Positions 51,691-61,404 are shown, counted from the first letter of the stretch. The stretch is 64,000 nucleotides of DNA from UBA4416 sp964543545 (GCA_964543545.1 CAZIYT010000001.1:1116001-1180000), one strand, 5' to 3'. Numbers and translations are program-made. Notes: generated by a model not told the origin, from the letters alone.

Positions 51691-53016
51691 ATGATAAAGA
51701 ACAGCACGATATACACATCCATCAGCAAGGTCTTTGCTTCCTTGTCTGGCAGGTCTTTCCGCGCGTTCAGATCCATTGCCCTGTTCCTGTCCGTGTTTTT
51801 GCTGTACCCGGTTTCTTTCTCACAAACGGCAGCGCAACCGCCTTTGCCGGGTTCATACCCTTTTATCAAGCCTGAATTAAGCAAGCTGGTTTATGCCAAA
51901 GACAGCTCAAAATTCATGGACCTGTTCCGCCGGATGGATGACATGCGCAAGGGCAGGGTAAAGCGCATTACCATTGCGCACTTTGGGGGCTCGCATATCC
52001 AGGCGGGTTTCTGGCCGGAAGTATTGATCAACGGATTTCAGAGTACAGGGAACTACGAAGGCGGAGGCCTGTTTATTTTTCCCTTCAAAGCGGTGAAGAC
52101 CAATAACCCCAATTTCTTCAGGACCTTCAGCTATGGCAAATGGAAGCGTTGCCGCTGTGCCGTGACGAAGGAGATGTGCGATAACCTGGGAGTGGCAGGA
52201 ATGGCGGCTGTTACCAACGATAGCCTCAGCACCTTCGGGTTCAAATTACTGGACGCCGTTCGCCCGAAAACAGTCAATTCGGTGAAGGTATACCACAACT
52301 TCAATTCCAGCTTCGAGCTGGCGCTCAACCACGAGTCGAACCTGCATTTTATCCGCAAGGATTATGAGAAAAAAGGCTACACCGAATTTACTTTTGAGTC
52401 GATGATCGATTCGCTGAACTTTGTGGTGATCCGTCGCGACACGCTGCGCAAGGATTTTATGCTGCGTGGCATGAGTGCGGAAAATTCAGAGCCTGGTTTC
52501 TACTATGCATCGATGGGCGTGAATGGCGCGGCATCAGGCTCTTTCCTGAGGTGCCCTGAATTTGTAAACGAGCTGAAAAGCATTCCGCCCGATCTCGTGA
52601 TCTTTTCGCTGGGCGTGAATGATACGCATGATGTTAATTTCAGCAAGCAGGCTTTTATCAATAAATACGACAGCCTTGTGGCCAACATTAAAAAGGTATC
52701 GCCCGATTGTGCGTTCCTTTTTGTGACCACCACCGATAATTACATGAACCGGAAAACGGCAAACAAGCGTCCTATCAAGGCAGCGGAAGCGGCCTATGAG
52801 CTCGCCGAAAAGCATAAAGGCGCCGTGTATGACCTGTATGCGGTGATGGGCGGTTACAAGTCTATCTACAAATGGTACAAGGCCGGCCTGGCCGCTAAGG
52901 ATAAAGTGCATTTCAATGCGCGTGGCTACAGGCTCCTGGCTAATATGATGTACCAGGCCATTGATAAGAGTTACCAGAATAACAGTAAGATAAAAGACAA
53001 AGACACCAGGAATTGA
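51691..53016 (+). CDS. second SGNH-like protein (GGS instead of GDS)
   Basis: 441 aa from ATG 51691. The stretch AGGAGG (51682-51687) ends only 3 bases before it, so it is not ideal as a Shine-Dalgarno site. A signal peptide (about 20-42, ending SFSQ) leads to an SGNH domain. Block I reads HFGGSHIQ, so the Asp is lost but Ser101 is kept; block III has GVND and block V DKVHF. It resembles its upstream neighbour in layout and probably works with the MBOAT protein encoded next. Confidence 0.75.
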   Translation: MIKNSTIYTSISKVFASLSGRSFRAFRSIALFLSVFLLYPVSFSQTAAQPPLPGSYPFIKPELSKLVYAKDSSKFMDLFRRMDDMRKGRVKRITIAHFGGSHIQAGFWPEVLINGFQSTGNYEGGGLFIFPFKAVKTNNPNFFRTFSYGKWKRCRCAVTKEMCDNLGVAGMAAVTNDSLSTFGFKLLDAVRPKTVNSVKVYHNFNSSFELALNHESNLHFIRKDYEKKGYTEFTFESMIDSLNFVVIRRDTLRKDFMLRGMSAENSEPGFYYASMGVNGAASGSFLRCPEFVNELKSIPPDLVIFSLGVNDTHDVNFSKQAFINKYDSLVANIKKVSPDCAFLFVTTTDNYMNRKTANKRPIKAAEAAYELAEKHKGAVYDLYAVMGGYKSIYKWYKAGLAAKDKVHFNARGYRLLANMMYQAIDKSYQNNSKIKDKDTRN

Positions 53017-53074
53017 GATGTAAGATATGAGTAGTGAGATTCGTTTGATCTTACATCTCTTATCTCACTACTCA
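53014..53074. repeat. inverted repeat between SGNH and MBOAT genes
   Basis: GATGTAAGAT (53017-53026) pairs with ATCTTACATC (53048-53057) and GAGTAGTGAGAT (53029-53040) pairs with ATCTCACTACTC (53062-53073). The order gives two overlapping stems, a compact structured spacer that starts at the SGNH stop codon. Confidence 0.7.
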
Positions 53075-53085
53075 CATCTATAATC

Positions 53086-54753
53086 ATGTTCGACGACCTC
53101 CTCACATATTTAAAGCCCTACCTCCTTTACGTCAAAGGCCAGCCCGTTATTTTTACGCAGCTCTATTTCTGGGGATTCTTTGCAGTGGTGTTGGGCATCT
53201 ATTCCCTGATCTATAAGCAAAATAAGTCGCGTACGATCTACCTCCTGCTCGTCAGCTTTTTCTTTTATTACAAAACCAGCGGTGTTTTTCTCATCCTGCT
53301 GATCTTTACGATTATCAGCGATTATAACTGGGGAAGGCTCATTGCGGCCAGTACTTCGGTGGCGAAGAAAAAGCTCTACCTCACCTGTAGCCTTGTGCTC
53401 AACCTGAGCCTGCTCTGCTATTTCAAGTATGCCTATTTTTTTGTAGAAAGCGTCAACCAGCTGGGAAATACACACCTGGAGTTCTTCAACCATTTCACCA
53501 GCTTTAGCAATACCTTTTTAGGAACCACAGACCCTATCGACAAGCTTATCCTCCCGGTTGGTATTTCCTTTTTCACCTTCCAGTCGATCTCCTACACCGT
53601 CGATATTTACAGGGAAAAGATCAAGCCTGTTACTTCCATTTTCGATTACGGGTTCTTTGTCTGCTTTTTCCCGCACCTGGTGGCCGGCCCTATTGTGAAG
53701 GCCAATGAGTTTCTCTACCAGATCTACCAGCCCTATAACCTGAGCAAAAAGGAGTTTGGTATGGCGGTGTTCTGGATCATCAACGGGCTAGGTAAAAAAA
53801 TCCTGGCCGATTACATCGCCGTCAATTACATCGACCGTATTTTCGATAGCCCGACCTATTATTCCGGTGTGGAAACCATTTTCGGGATCTTCGGTTACTC
53901 GTTGCAGATTTATGCCGATTTCAGCGGCTATACCGATATTGCCATCGGTGTGGCGCTGTTGCTGGGCTACAGGCTCAGGACCAATTTCAAATCGCCTTAC
54001 AAAGCACAGGACGTGAGCGAGTTCTGGAAACGCTGGCACATCTCGTTGTCGTCCTGGCTCAAGGATTACCTCTACATTCCCTTAGGTGGCAACAAGCATG
54101 GCACCATCGGCTCTTATATTTGTATTGCGCTTCTTTCGGCGGTGCTCATCATGCTCACCGGCAAGATGTGGTTGCTATTGGTTCTTCTGCTTATTGCCAT
54201 GCTGTTTGTGCTGCTCGCTTATTTCTTCCCGAAGGTGAAGCAGAGTGTGAATACCAATATCAATTTGCTCGTGACGATGTTGCTTGGAGGCCTCTGGCAC
54301 GGCAGCTCCTGGCTCTTCATTATCTGGGGAGGCCTCAATGGCATAGGGCTTATCATCCATAAGCTCTGGCTGAAAATTTCGCCATTCAAAAACAGCGGGT
54401 CATTTACCGTCAAGGCACTTTGTGTGCTGATTACCTTAAGCTTTATCAGCTTCACCAGGATCTTTTTCCGGAGCGACAGCCTCGATACCGTCAACCTGAT
54501 TTTCGACCGCATCACCAACCATCTCGGGTTTGAGCTGATCTTCGATGTCATCAGGGGCTACTGGGTGGTGTTTACGGTCATTGCAATCGGCTACCTGATC
54601 CATTGGATTCCGGAGCGTGACAAGCAGGCTTACCGCGAACGCTTTGCCGGCCTTCCATTGCCGGCGATGGCTACAACCGTGATTGTTGCGGTGTTCTGTA
54701 TCTACCAGCTCATCAGCGGCGAAATGCAGCCCTTTATCTATTTCCAGTTTTAA
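53086..54753 (+). CDS. MBOAT family O-acyltransferase (AlgI/DltB-like)
   Basis: 555 aa, strongly hydrophobic with about ten or more membrane segments. MBOAT signatures: PHLVAGPIVKANEF, FWKRWHISLSSWLKDYLYIPLGGNKHG and the catalytic-type His405 in LWHGSSW. It moves acyl groups from a cytoplasmic donor across the membrane to a surface glycan together with SGNH proteins, as AlgI-AlgJ/X. Probably an operon with the two SGNH genes upstream; spacing is 69 bases, mostly inverted repeat. Confidence 0.92.
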   Translation: MFDDLLTYLKPYLLYVKGQPVIFTQLYFWGFFAVVLGIYSLIYKQNKSRTIYLLLVSFFFYYKTSGVFLILLIFTIISDYNWGRLIAASTSVAKKKLYLTCSLVLNLSLLCYFKYAYFFVESVNQLGNTHLEFFNHFTSFSNTFLGTTDPIDKLILPVGISFFTFQSISYTVDIYREKIKPVTSIFDYGFFVCFFPHLVAGPIVKANEFLYQIYQPYNLSKKEFGMAVFWIINGLGKKILADYIAVNYIDRIFDSPTYYSGVETIFGIFGYSLQIYADFSGYTDIAIGVALLLGYRLRTNFKSPYKAQDVSEFWKRWHISLSSWLKDYLYIPLGGNKHGTIGSYICIALLSAVLIMLTGKMWLLLVLLLIAMLFVLLAYFFPKVKQSVNTNINLLVTMLLGGLWHGSSWLFIIWGGLNGIGLIIHKLWLKISPFKNSGSFTVKALCVLITLSFISFTRIFFRSDSLDTVNLIFDRITNHLGFELIFDVIRGYWVVFTVIAIGYLIHWIPERDKQAYRERFAGLPLPAMATTVIVAVFCIYQLISGEMQPFIYFQF

Positions 54754-55258
54754 GGGATCAAAACCAGCAATGCGTGTTTGATCAGGGCTTTCTTCATGCC
54801 CTCTTACCGCGCTGAATTTTTTGGAGTGACACGTAATTTTCATACACCGTAATTTTACGTTAGTGCCGGAACTTCATTTCAGGAGGAACGTATTTATCGC
54901 ATAACATGGTGTATAAACCGAAGTTGTCAGGGCTGGTTTATGATCTATCCGTTACGATATCGTTAAGATTAATAGAATCGGGGATGTTTTGGTTTGATTC
55001 ATGCAATTTAGATGCCAGCAGCACTTGTTTTGAACGGCAGGTTAAGGAGATTTAAAACCTGATCCGGCTTGATAAAAATCAAGTTGGGCGGATAATTTAT
55101 ACTTTGTTTTAAAACGTTAATTCCTCAGGCTTTTGTAGTAAAACGAACATCTTTTTAACAAATTATGAGTAGCTTTGCCGCGTCTGACGCGGCCTCTGAA
55201 AATGGGACTGAGCAGGCGAAGCTGTAACTTGTTTACAGGCTTTTTTTAACAGTTTACT
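54754..55258. other. 505-bp gap upstream of the polysaccharide operon
   Basis: No convincing gene. It holds a GATCAAA/TTTGATC hairpin near the MBOAT stop, two CGTAATTTT repeats 16 bases apart (54832, 54848), an ATAAACC/GGTTTAT hairpin (54913-54941), a perfect ACGATATCGT palindrome (54954-54963), a CTTGAT-AAAA-ATCAAG hairpin (55068-55083), and a GCCGCG/CGCGGC hairpin (about 55178-55193). Probably a complex promoter and leader. Confidence 0.5.
55170..55177 (+). promoter_or_regulatory. -7 element of the polysaccharide operon
   Basis: TAGCTTTG matches TAnnTTTG, 82 bases before the epimerase ATG, leaving a leader of about 75 bases with a GC hairpin at its start. No TTTG at -33 is seen. Confidence 0.45.
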
Positions 55259-56257
55259 ATGTCTGAAATTAATCACTCTCTCAGCAACTCACGAGTCCTG
55301 GTGACAGGAGGTGCAGGCTTCATCGGTTCCAACTTATGCGAAAATTTATTGCAGCATCACAATGAGGTGGTGTGCCTCGATAATTTTTCTACCGGTAAGC
55401 GCGAAAATATCCATGCATTCTTAGCACAAAAAAACTTCAAGCTCATCGAAGGCGATATCCGCGATGCGGCTGTTTGCGCCAAAGCCATGCAGGGAGTAGA
55501 TGTCGTATTGCAACAGGCCGCGCTCGGCTCTGTGCCGCGCTCTATCAACGATCCCATCACGAGCAATGATGTGAATGTAAGCGGCTTCCTCAATGTGTTG
55601 GTGGCGGCACGCGATGCAAAGGTGAAGCGCTTTGTGTATGCGGCCAGCTCTTCTACATATGGCGATTCCGAAGTACTGCCGAAAACGGAAGAGGTCATCG
55701 GGAAGCCTTTGTCGCCTTATGCTGTTACCAAATATGTGAACGAACTGTATGCCCATGTGTTCCGCCTCAACTACGGGCTCGATACCATCGGCCTGCGCTA
55801 CTTCAATGTGTATGGCCGCCGCCAGGATCCTAACGGGGCTTATGCGGCCGCTATTCCGAAATTCACACAGGCCTTTATGCGTCACGAGTCGCCGCTCATC
55901 AATGGCGACGGTACCAACTCGCGCGACTTTACCTATATCGACAATGTGATCCGGATGAATCACCTCGCAGCCATCACAACTAATCCGGAAGCAATCGGGG
56001 AAGTGTTCAATACGGCAGTAGGTGAGCGTACCGACCTGAACATGCTGGTGAGCTTATTGAAAAACTATCTGGCGGAATATGATCCGGCCATTGCCTCCGT
56101 TCCTGTGACGCACGGCCCTGCGAGGTTGGGAGACATCCCGCATTCGCTTGCTTCGATTGAAAAAGCGCATACGATGCTGGGCTATGTGCCAAGCCATGAC
56201 CTCGAAGCGGGATTGAAAGAAGCTGTTCGCTGGTATTGGGAAAACCTGAAAGCCTGA
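55259..56257 (+). CDS. NAD-dependent epimerase (WbpP/Gne-like UDP-HexNAc 4-epimerase)
   Basis: 332 aa short-chain dehydrogenase/reductase of the extended type. Rossmann motif VTGGAGFIGS (14-24), Y154-x3-K158 catalytic pair, and the ALGSVPRSINDP block typical of UDP-GlcNAc(A) 4-epimerases. It makes UDP-GalNAc or a related uronate for polysaccharide. First gene of the surface-polysaccharide operon. Confidence 0.9.
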   Translation: MSEINHSLSNSRVLVTGGAGFIGSNLCENLLQHHNEVVCLDNFSTGKRENIHAFLAQKNFKLIEGDIRDAAVCAKAMQGVDVVLQQAALGSVPRSINDPITSNDVNVSGFLNVLVAARDAKVKRFVYAASSSTYGDSEVLPKTEEVIGKPLSPYAVTKYVNELYAHVFRLNYGLDTIGLRYFNVYGRRQDPNGAYAAAIPKFTQAFMRHESPLINGDGTNSRDFTYIDNVIRMNHLAAITTNPEAIGEVFNTAVGERTDLNMLVSLLKNYLAEYDPAIASVPVTHGPARLGDIPHSLASIEKAHTMLGYVPSHDLEAGLKEAVRWYWENLKA

Positions 56258-56276
56258 TCTGTCAGAAAAAGAAAAC

Positions 56277-57734
56277 GTGAGCACCTTAAAAGATAAAGCA
56301 GTCAAAGGAATGATCTGGAGCGTGACGGAACGCTTCGGCAACCAGGGCATCCAGTTCCTGATAGGCCTGATGCTGGCGCGCCTGCTCATACCTGAAGATT
56401 ACGGCTTGCTGGGCATGCTGCTTGTTTTTATTTCCATCGCCCAGGTATTTGTGGATGGTGGTTTTTCGGCAGCGCTCATCCGAAAGAGAGACGCCAGCCA
56501 ATTGGATTATTCCACAATTTTCTGGTTTAATCTTTTAGTTTCGTTTGGTTGTTATATTCTGCTGTTTTTTGCAGCCCCTTTAATTGCGGGTTTTTTTGAA
56601 GAGCCGGAACTGATACTTTTAGTAAGAGTGGTTGGTTTAAACATCATGATCAATTCGCTGGGAATTATTCAAAAAACGATTTTAATTAAAGAGCTCAATT
56701 TTAAGACTCAGGCCAAGATCAATTTAACTTCTATCTTGCTCAGCGGGTTAATAGGGGTTTATTGTGCTTATGTGGGTTATGGTGTATGGGCCCTGGTCAT
56801 TCAAAACATAAGTCGTAATCTTTTTATGAACGTGTCATTATGGTTCACAGGCAGATGGCGTCCGAAAAAAGTTTTTTCCACGAAGTCTTTTAAAGAGCTA
56901 TTTGGCTTTGGGTCTCATCTGATGTTTGCATTACTTTTAAATACGATCTCAGAACAGCTAATTTCCATTGTCATCGGGAAAATATACAGTGCGAAAAGCC
57001 TCGGCTTTTATACAAGGGCAAATCAGTTTCAGAAATTGCCTGTGAGTAGTATTTATGGTGCTACCGGTGCTGTTTGTTATCCTGTTTTGGCTGAATTGCA
57101 AAACGACCAGGTAAAATTAAAAGAAGGCTACCGCTCGATGATTAAATTAATTGCATTTATACTGTTCCCTGTGATGGCAATATTGGGTGCTGTTTCTGAG
57201 CCTATGATCCGCGTCATTCTTACGGATAAGTGGTTACCGACAGTTCCTATTCTTCAAATACTTTGTATCGTAGGTGCATTTTATCCTTTGCATGCCATAA
57301 ATCTCGATATATTAAAGATTAAAGGCCGGACTGATATTTTATTTAAACTGCAGATCATAAAACAAACCATTTATGTGGCTGTGATTATTGTCTGCTGCAG
57401 ATGGGGTGTTATGGGCCTGGTTTGGGGTGAGGTTTTCGTAAACATCATCTCTTATTATATCAATGCTTTTTTCTCGAAAAGATTTATGGGATATAGTTTA
57501 TCAAATCAGTTAAGGGATCTCTACATATTTGTCGTTATTTCTTTTTTAACCCTCGCTTTTTTAGTAGCAATTAATTATTTCATTAAAGACAAGTATTTGC
57601 AATTATTTGTTTCGCCATTTTTGGGAGTACTGTTTTATGTATTTCTGGCGTATCTCTTCAAGGTTAAAGAATTATTTAGTATCAAAAATATTGCATTTAA
57701 TTTATTGTATAAAAAGAAAACTTTTTCTCTCTGA
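56277..57734 (+). CDS. lipopolysaccharide/O-antigen flippase (Wzx/MOP family)
   Basis: 485 aa from GTG 56277. About 12-14 membrane segments, with the N-terminal MSTLKDKAVKGMIWSVTERFGNQGIQF motif typical of polysaccharide-biosynthesis (PST) flippases. It turns undecaprenyl-linked oligosaccharide across the membrane. From about 56,500 the sequence becomes clearly AT-richer than the epimerase gene before it, which continues through the next gene. Confidence 0.9.
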   Translation: MSTLKDKAVKGMIWSVTERFGNQGIQFLIGLMLARLLIPEDYGLLGMLLVFISIAQVFVDGGFSAALIRKRDASQLDYSTIFWFNLLVSFGCYILLFFAAPLIAGFFEEPELILLVRVVGLNIMINSLGIIQKTILIKELNFKTQAKINLTSILLSGLIGVYCAYVGYGVWALVIQNISRNLFMNVSLWFTGRWRPKKVFSTKSFKELFGFGSHLMFALLLNTISEQLISIVIGKIYSAKSLGFYTRANQFQKLPVSSIYGATGAVCYPVLAELQNDQVKLKEGYRSMIKLIAFILFPVMAILGAVSEPMIRVILTDKWLPTVPILQILCIVGAFYPLHAINLDILKIKGRTDILFKLQIIKQTIYVAVIIVCCRWGVMGLVWGEVFVNIISYYINAFFSKRFMGYSLSNQLRDLYIFVVISFLTLAFLVAINYFIKDKYLQLFVSPFLGVLFYVFLAYLFKVKELFSIKNIAFNLLYKKKTFSL

Positions 57735-57801
57735 GAGCTGGCGCCTGAAATGGGTCACATGATTTTTTAAAGACTGTATTATATTAATAAACAACACGTA
57801 A

Positions 57802-58614
57802 ATGAAAAGCACATTAAAGAAAGTTTATAAAAGATATTTTAAGGGAACAGTTCTCGCAGCAAAGCAGATAAAGAATACAAAATTCAATATCGGCAATAAA
57901 AAGCAATGTTATGTGTGTAAGAAAAAATTTAATCATTTCGGAAAATTCAGAAAGGGATCAAAAGGGCTGAATGCTTTTGTCGTGAACTTACAGGTTGTGG
58001 GGAGTGATGTCGATAATTTCATGTGTCATTTTTGCGGCTCTAACGACAGAACAAGGCACTTGTTTATGTTCTTTGACAAACTGAAGCTCTGGGAAAAGTT
58101 TGTTAATGCAAGCGTTTTGCATTTTGCACCTGAGATAACCATTGTTGAAAAAATCAAAAGCCTTAAGCCCGAATCTTATGCAATGGGTGATCTTTATCCG
58201 AACAAGGAAGAATATCAAAAAATGGATATTACTCAAATTCCATTTCAGGATGATAGCATCGATGTTTTAATTTGTAATCATGTCTTGGAACATGTTCCGG
58301 ATTACAAAAAGGCGTTCCGGGAAATACACAGGGTATTGCGTGCAGGTGGCTTTGCAATATTACAAACACCTTATTCAGAACTTTTAGATCAGAATTTTGA
58401 AGACAGGAATATAGATACGGACGAACTTAGATTGTTTTTCTATGGCCAGGAAGATCATGTGAGATTTTTTAGCAAAAAACAATTCCTTCATGATCTTGAG
58501 GAAACAGGTTTTACGTTAAAGATCGTAAATCATACAGATATATTTACAGATGAAGAAACACAGTATTACGGAGTAAACAAGAAAGAAGATCTGATCAGGG
58601 TGATCAAAAGTTAG
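57802..58614 (+). CDS. class I SAM-dependent methyltransferase with zinc-ribbon N-terminus
   Basis: 270 aa. Two CxxC pairs, C36/C39 and C75/C78, suggest a zinc ribbon. The methyltransferase core starts at LHFAPE (instead of GxGxG) and contains IDVLICNHVLEHVPD, a class I motif IV-like segment, and FAILQTPYS. It probably methylates a sugar or glycan intermediate (inference). AT-rich like the flippase. 67 bases follow that gene. Confidence 0.8.
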   Translation: MKSTLKKVYKRYFKGTVLAAKQIKNTKFNIGNKKQCYVCKKKFNHFGKFRKGSKGLNAFVVNLQVVGSDVDNFMCHFCGSNDRTRHLFMFFDKLKLWEKFVNASVLHFAPEITIVEKIKSLKPESYAMGDLYPNKEEYQKMDITQIPFQDDSIDVLICNHVLEHVPDYKKAFREIHRVLRAGGFAILQTPYSELLDQNFEDRNIDTDELRLFFYGQEDHVRFFSKKQFLHDLEETGFTLKIVNHTDIFTDEETQYYGVNKKEDLIRVIKS

Positions 58615-58700
58615 TGAAAATAGAATGTAATTATGATGACAAGTAGTTGCAGGCTGAACTGTACTTTAATCACTTCATTTAAAATTATAAAATAAAAGGT

Positions 58701-59336
58701 ATGCTGATAATTGGAGCCAAAGGCTTTGCCAGAGAAGTACTGGAAGTACTACACCAGGATAACCGAACAGACGGCCTTGCCTTCTATGATGATGTTTCCA
58801 CCGACCTGCCGGAGATGATCCACGGGCAATTCCCGGTGCTCAGGAGCCTGGAGGAAGCCAAAGCACGATTCGGCAAAGATCCGCGTTTCGTGCTGGGCAT
58901 TGGGATTCCTGCCCTCCGCAAAAAACTCTACGATAAGTTCGTAGCTATCGGTGGTGAAGCAACATCTACCCTGAGCCCCTTTGCAAGAATAGGACATTAT
59001 GGAAATACCATTTCCGAAGGATGTAATGTGATGACAGGAGCGGTGCTTACGACGGGGATCTATGTTGAAAGAGGTGTTCTCATCAATCTGAATTGCACGA
59101 TCGGTCACGAAACAGTAATCGAAGAATTTGTAGAGCTGTCGCCCGGCACCAATATTTCCGGCAACTGCTACATCGGTGCCCATACCTTTATCGGCACCAA
59201 TGCCACCATCCTGCCAAAGATCAGGATAGGAAGGCAGGTGGTGATTGCTGCAGGTGCAGTGGTGACGAAGGATGTTCCCGACCAGACGATGGTAGCGGGC
59301 ATTCCAGCCATCATTAAAAAAGATTTCAGCGCATAG
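58701..59336 (+). CDS. NeuD/PglD-like sugar O-acyltransferase
   Basis: 211 aa. An N-terminal Rossmann-like PglD_N domain (MLIIGAKGFAREVLEVL) precedes a left-handed beta helix with hexapeptide repeats, including the conserved catalytic-type His in TIGHE. Such enzymes acetylate amino-sugars (for example in bacillosamine or sialic acid pathways). 5 bases separate it from the next gene. Confidence 0.88.
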   Translation: MLIIGAKGFAREVLEVLHQDNRTDGLAFYDDVSTDLPEMIHGQFPVLRSLEEAKARFGKDPRFVLGIGIPALRKKLYDKFVAIGGEATSTLSPFARIGHYGNTISEGCNVMTGAVLTTGIYVERGVLINLNCTIGHETVIEEFVELSPGTNISGNCYIGAHTFIGTNATILPKIRIGRQVVIAAGAVVTKDVPDQTMVAGIPAIIKKDFSA

Positions 59337-59341
59337 CCTTC

Positions 59342-60301
59342 ATGATACAGCCGATGATTAGCGTGTTGATGATTACCTATAATCATGAGCGGTTTATAGA
59401 AGCCGCCGTGAACAGTGTATTGTCACAGCAAACAGACTATCCTTTCGAACTGGTGATCGGGGAAGATCACAGTCCTGATGCGACCGGGAAAAAAGTCGAT
59501 GCGCTGGCAGATGCTTTTCCTCATATTATCAAAGTGGTACGGGCAGAAAGCAACATCGGTGTTGCGACCAATTTTTGCAGAACTTTTAGGGCCTGCTCCG
59601 GAAAATACATGGCTATCCTCGATGGTGACGATTTCTGGACAGATCCGCTGAAGCTGCAAAAGCAGGTGAGCTTTATGGAGGCAAATCCGGATTATGGCTT
59701 TGTGCATGCCGATGTCAACCACTATTACGAAGACAGTGGCAAAACAGAGCCTTGTGTGAATAAGACGAACGGACTGTATGTTCCGGATGGCGATCTGTTC
59801 CCGGAGCTGGTGAAGCCACAGCCCTTGTTTATTAAAACAGCCACGGTTTGTTTCCGGAAAGAGCTGGCTTCCGACTTCGACCTGGATCTAGCGGCGCGTG
59901 AGAACTGGCCATTGATCGATATGCCCTTGTGGATGGATATTACACAGCAAACGAAAGCGCATTACTTCGATGAGGTGTTTGCGACTTACCGCTTGCTCAC
60001 CGAATCGGCCAGCAGGACACAGTCTCCACAGAAAAAACTGGCCTACCATCAGAAACTGTATGCCATCAAACAGCTGTATTTTGAAAAGTACAAAGTAGAG
60101 GGCGCAAACCGGAAAGCCCTCGATGAGGCTCACTACAGGGGCTTGATCCGCATTGCCTTCAACCTGAAGGATGCTGCGCTGGCACAGAAAGCCGCCATAT
60201 TTTTAAAAACACAGGGCTATCCCATTAGCAGGAAAGAACGGATGTTGTTGCTGGCTACCCGGTATAAACTCTTTAGAGCACTGTATCGCCTGCTGAAATG
60301 A
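59342..60301 (+). CDS. glycosyltransferase family 2
   Basis: 319 aa. GT-A fold: ISVLMITYNHERFIEAAVNSVLSQ at the start and the DGDDFW (DxD-type) metal motif at about 99. It transfers a sugar from a nucleotide donor to the growing glycan at the cytoplasmic face. Its TGA overlaps the next start (ATGA). Confidence 0.93.
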   Translation: MIQPMISVLMITYNHERFIEAAVNSVLSQQTDYPFELVIGEDHSPDATGKKVDALADAFPHIIKVVRAESNIGVATNFCRTFRACSGKYMAILDGDDFWTDPLKLQKQVSFMEANPDYGFVHADVNHYYEDSGKTEPCVNKTNGLYVPDGDLFPELVKPQPLFIKTATVCFRKELASDFDLDLAARENWPLIDMPLWMDITQQTKAHYFDEVFATYRLLTESASRTQSPQKKLAYHQKLYAIKQLYFEKYKVEGANRKALDEAHYRGLIRIAFNLKDAALAQKAAIFLKTQGYPISRKERMLLLATRYKLFRALYRLLK

Positions 60302-61401
60302 AGATTCTCCAGGTGATAAGCGGCCTCGGGACCGGTGGCGCCGAAAAGTTTGTGGTGGAATTATCCAATGAGCTTTCTATAAATCATAGCGTCACCCTTT
60401 GCAGCTTTAAGCCGGTAAGTGCTGAGATGCAGTTTCCTAAATACCTGCAGGCCTGCGTTCCTTTGATCTCCCTTGAAAAAAAGAAAGGGCTGGATGCGGG
60501 GATGTACCGAAAATTATACCGCCTGATCAAAGCAGAAAAGCCCGACGTGATTCATTTTCACCTGGATGCAACCCTGAAATACATCCTGCCTTTTGTATTT
60601 CTCTTTTCGAAGATTAGGTTCATTCACACATTGCATAGCGATGTCAATACCGAGAAACGGAAGATCTTTCGCCAGCTTAGCTACATAAAAGCATTAGTCC
60701 GTAAAGTAAAATTGGTTTGCATTGCAGCCAATATCCGGGATGAGTTTCAAAAAGAGTTTCCTTCCTTTCGGTTTGAGCTCGCAGAGAATGGGATCGCTCC
60801 GCTTAGCACCACCACAAAGGCAGAGGAGGTGTGCCGGGAAATCGGGCAGCTAAAACCCACCCCCCAGGCACAGGTGCTGTTATCTGTAGGACGGCTGGAT
60901 GCCAATAAGAACCATGCTTTGCTGATGGAAGCCATGAATGAATTGAAAGCCTCCGACATAATTTGCCTGATCATCGGTAAAGATTCGTCTCATGACAAAG
61001 CCTATAAGTATCAGCTGGATTCGCTCAGGAGCCCTCATGTCTTTATGTTAGGAGCCAAAGATAACATTGCCGATTATATGGCTTGCTGCGATGCTTTTGT
61101 GCTGACTTCTTTCAATGAAGGCATGCCCATCTCTGTGCTGGAAGCGATGTCTTGCGGATTGCCTGTGATAGCCACACCAGCAGGCGGCTTAAGAAGCCTG
61201 GTAAGGGATGAGGTGAATGGTTTTGTGGCAGACGATTTTAGCAAGCCAGCTTTCGTAAAGGCCCTTCATTCCTATATGAACCTTGAGCAAGCTAAAAAGG
61301 AAAACATCGCTGCGGAAAACAGGAAAGCATTTTTGGAAAAATATAGCATTGGCGTTTGTGCGGCCCGCTATCTTTCACTTTATACAGACACTATACGTTA
61401 A
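60298..61401 (+). CDS. glycosyltransferase family 4 (GT-B)
   Basis: 367 aa. N-terminal GLGTGGAEKFV glycine-rich motif and C-terminal FNEGMPISVLEAMSCGLPVIATPAGG with the paired Glu (EX7E) of GT4 enzymes. Adds one sugar, donor not predictable. Overlaps the GT2 gene and is followed 3 bases later by asparagine synthase. Confidence 0.92.
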   Translation: MKILQVISGLGTGGAEKFVVELSNELSINHSVTLCSFKPVSAEMQFPKYLQACVPLISLEKKKGLDAGMYRKLYRLIKAEKPDVIHFHLDATLKYILPFVFLFSKIRFIHTLHSDVNTEKRKIFRQLSYIKALVRKVKLVCIAANIRDEFQKEFPSFRFELAENGIAPLSTTTKAEEVCREIGQLKPTPQAQVLLSVGRLDANKNHALLMEAMNELKASDIICLIIGKDSSHDKAYKYQLDSLRSPHVFMLGAKDNIADYMACCDAFVLTSFNEGMPISVLEAMSCGLPVIATPAGGLRSLVRDEVNGFVADDFSKPAFVKALHSYMNLEQAKKENIAAENRKAFLEKYSIGVCAARYLSLYTDTIR

Positions 61402-61404
61402 CAC

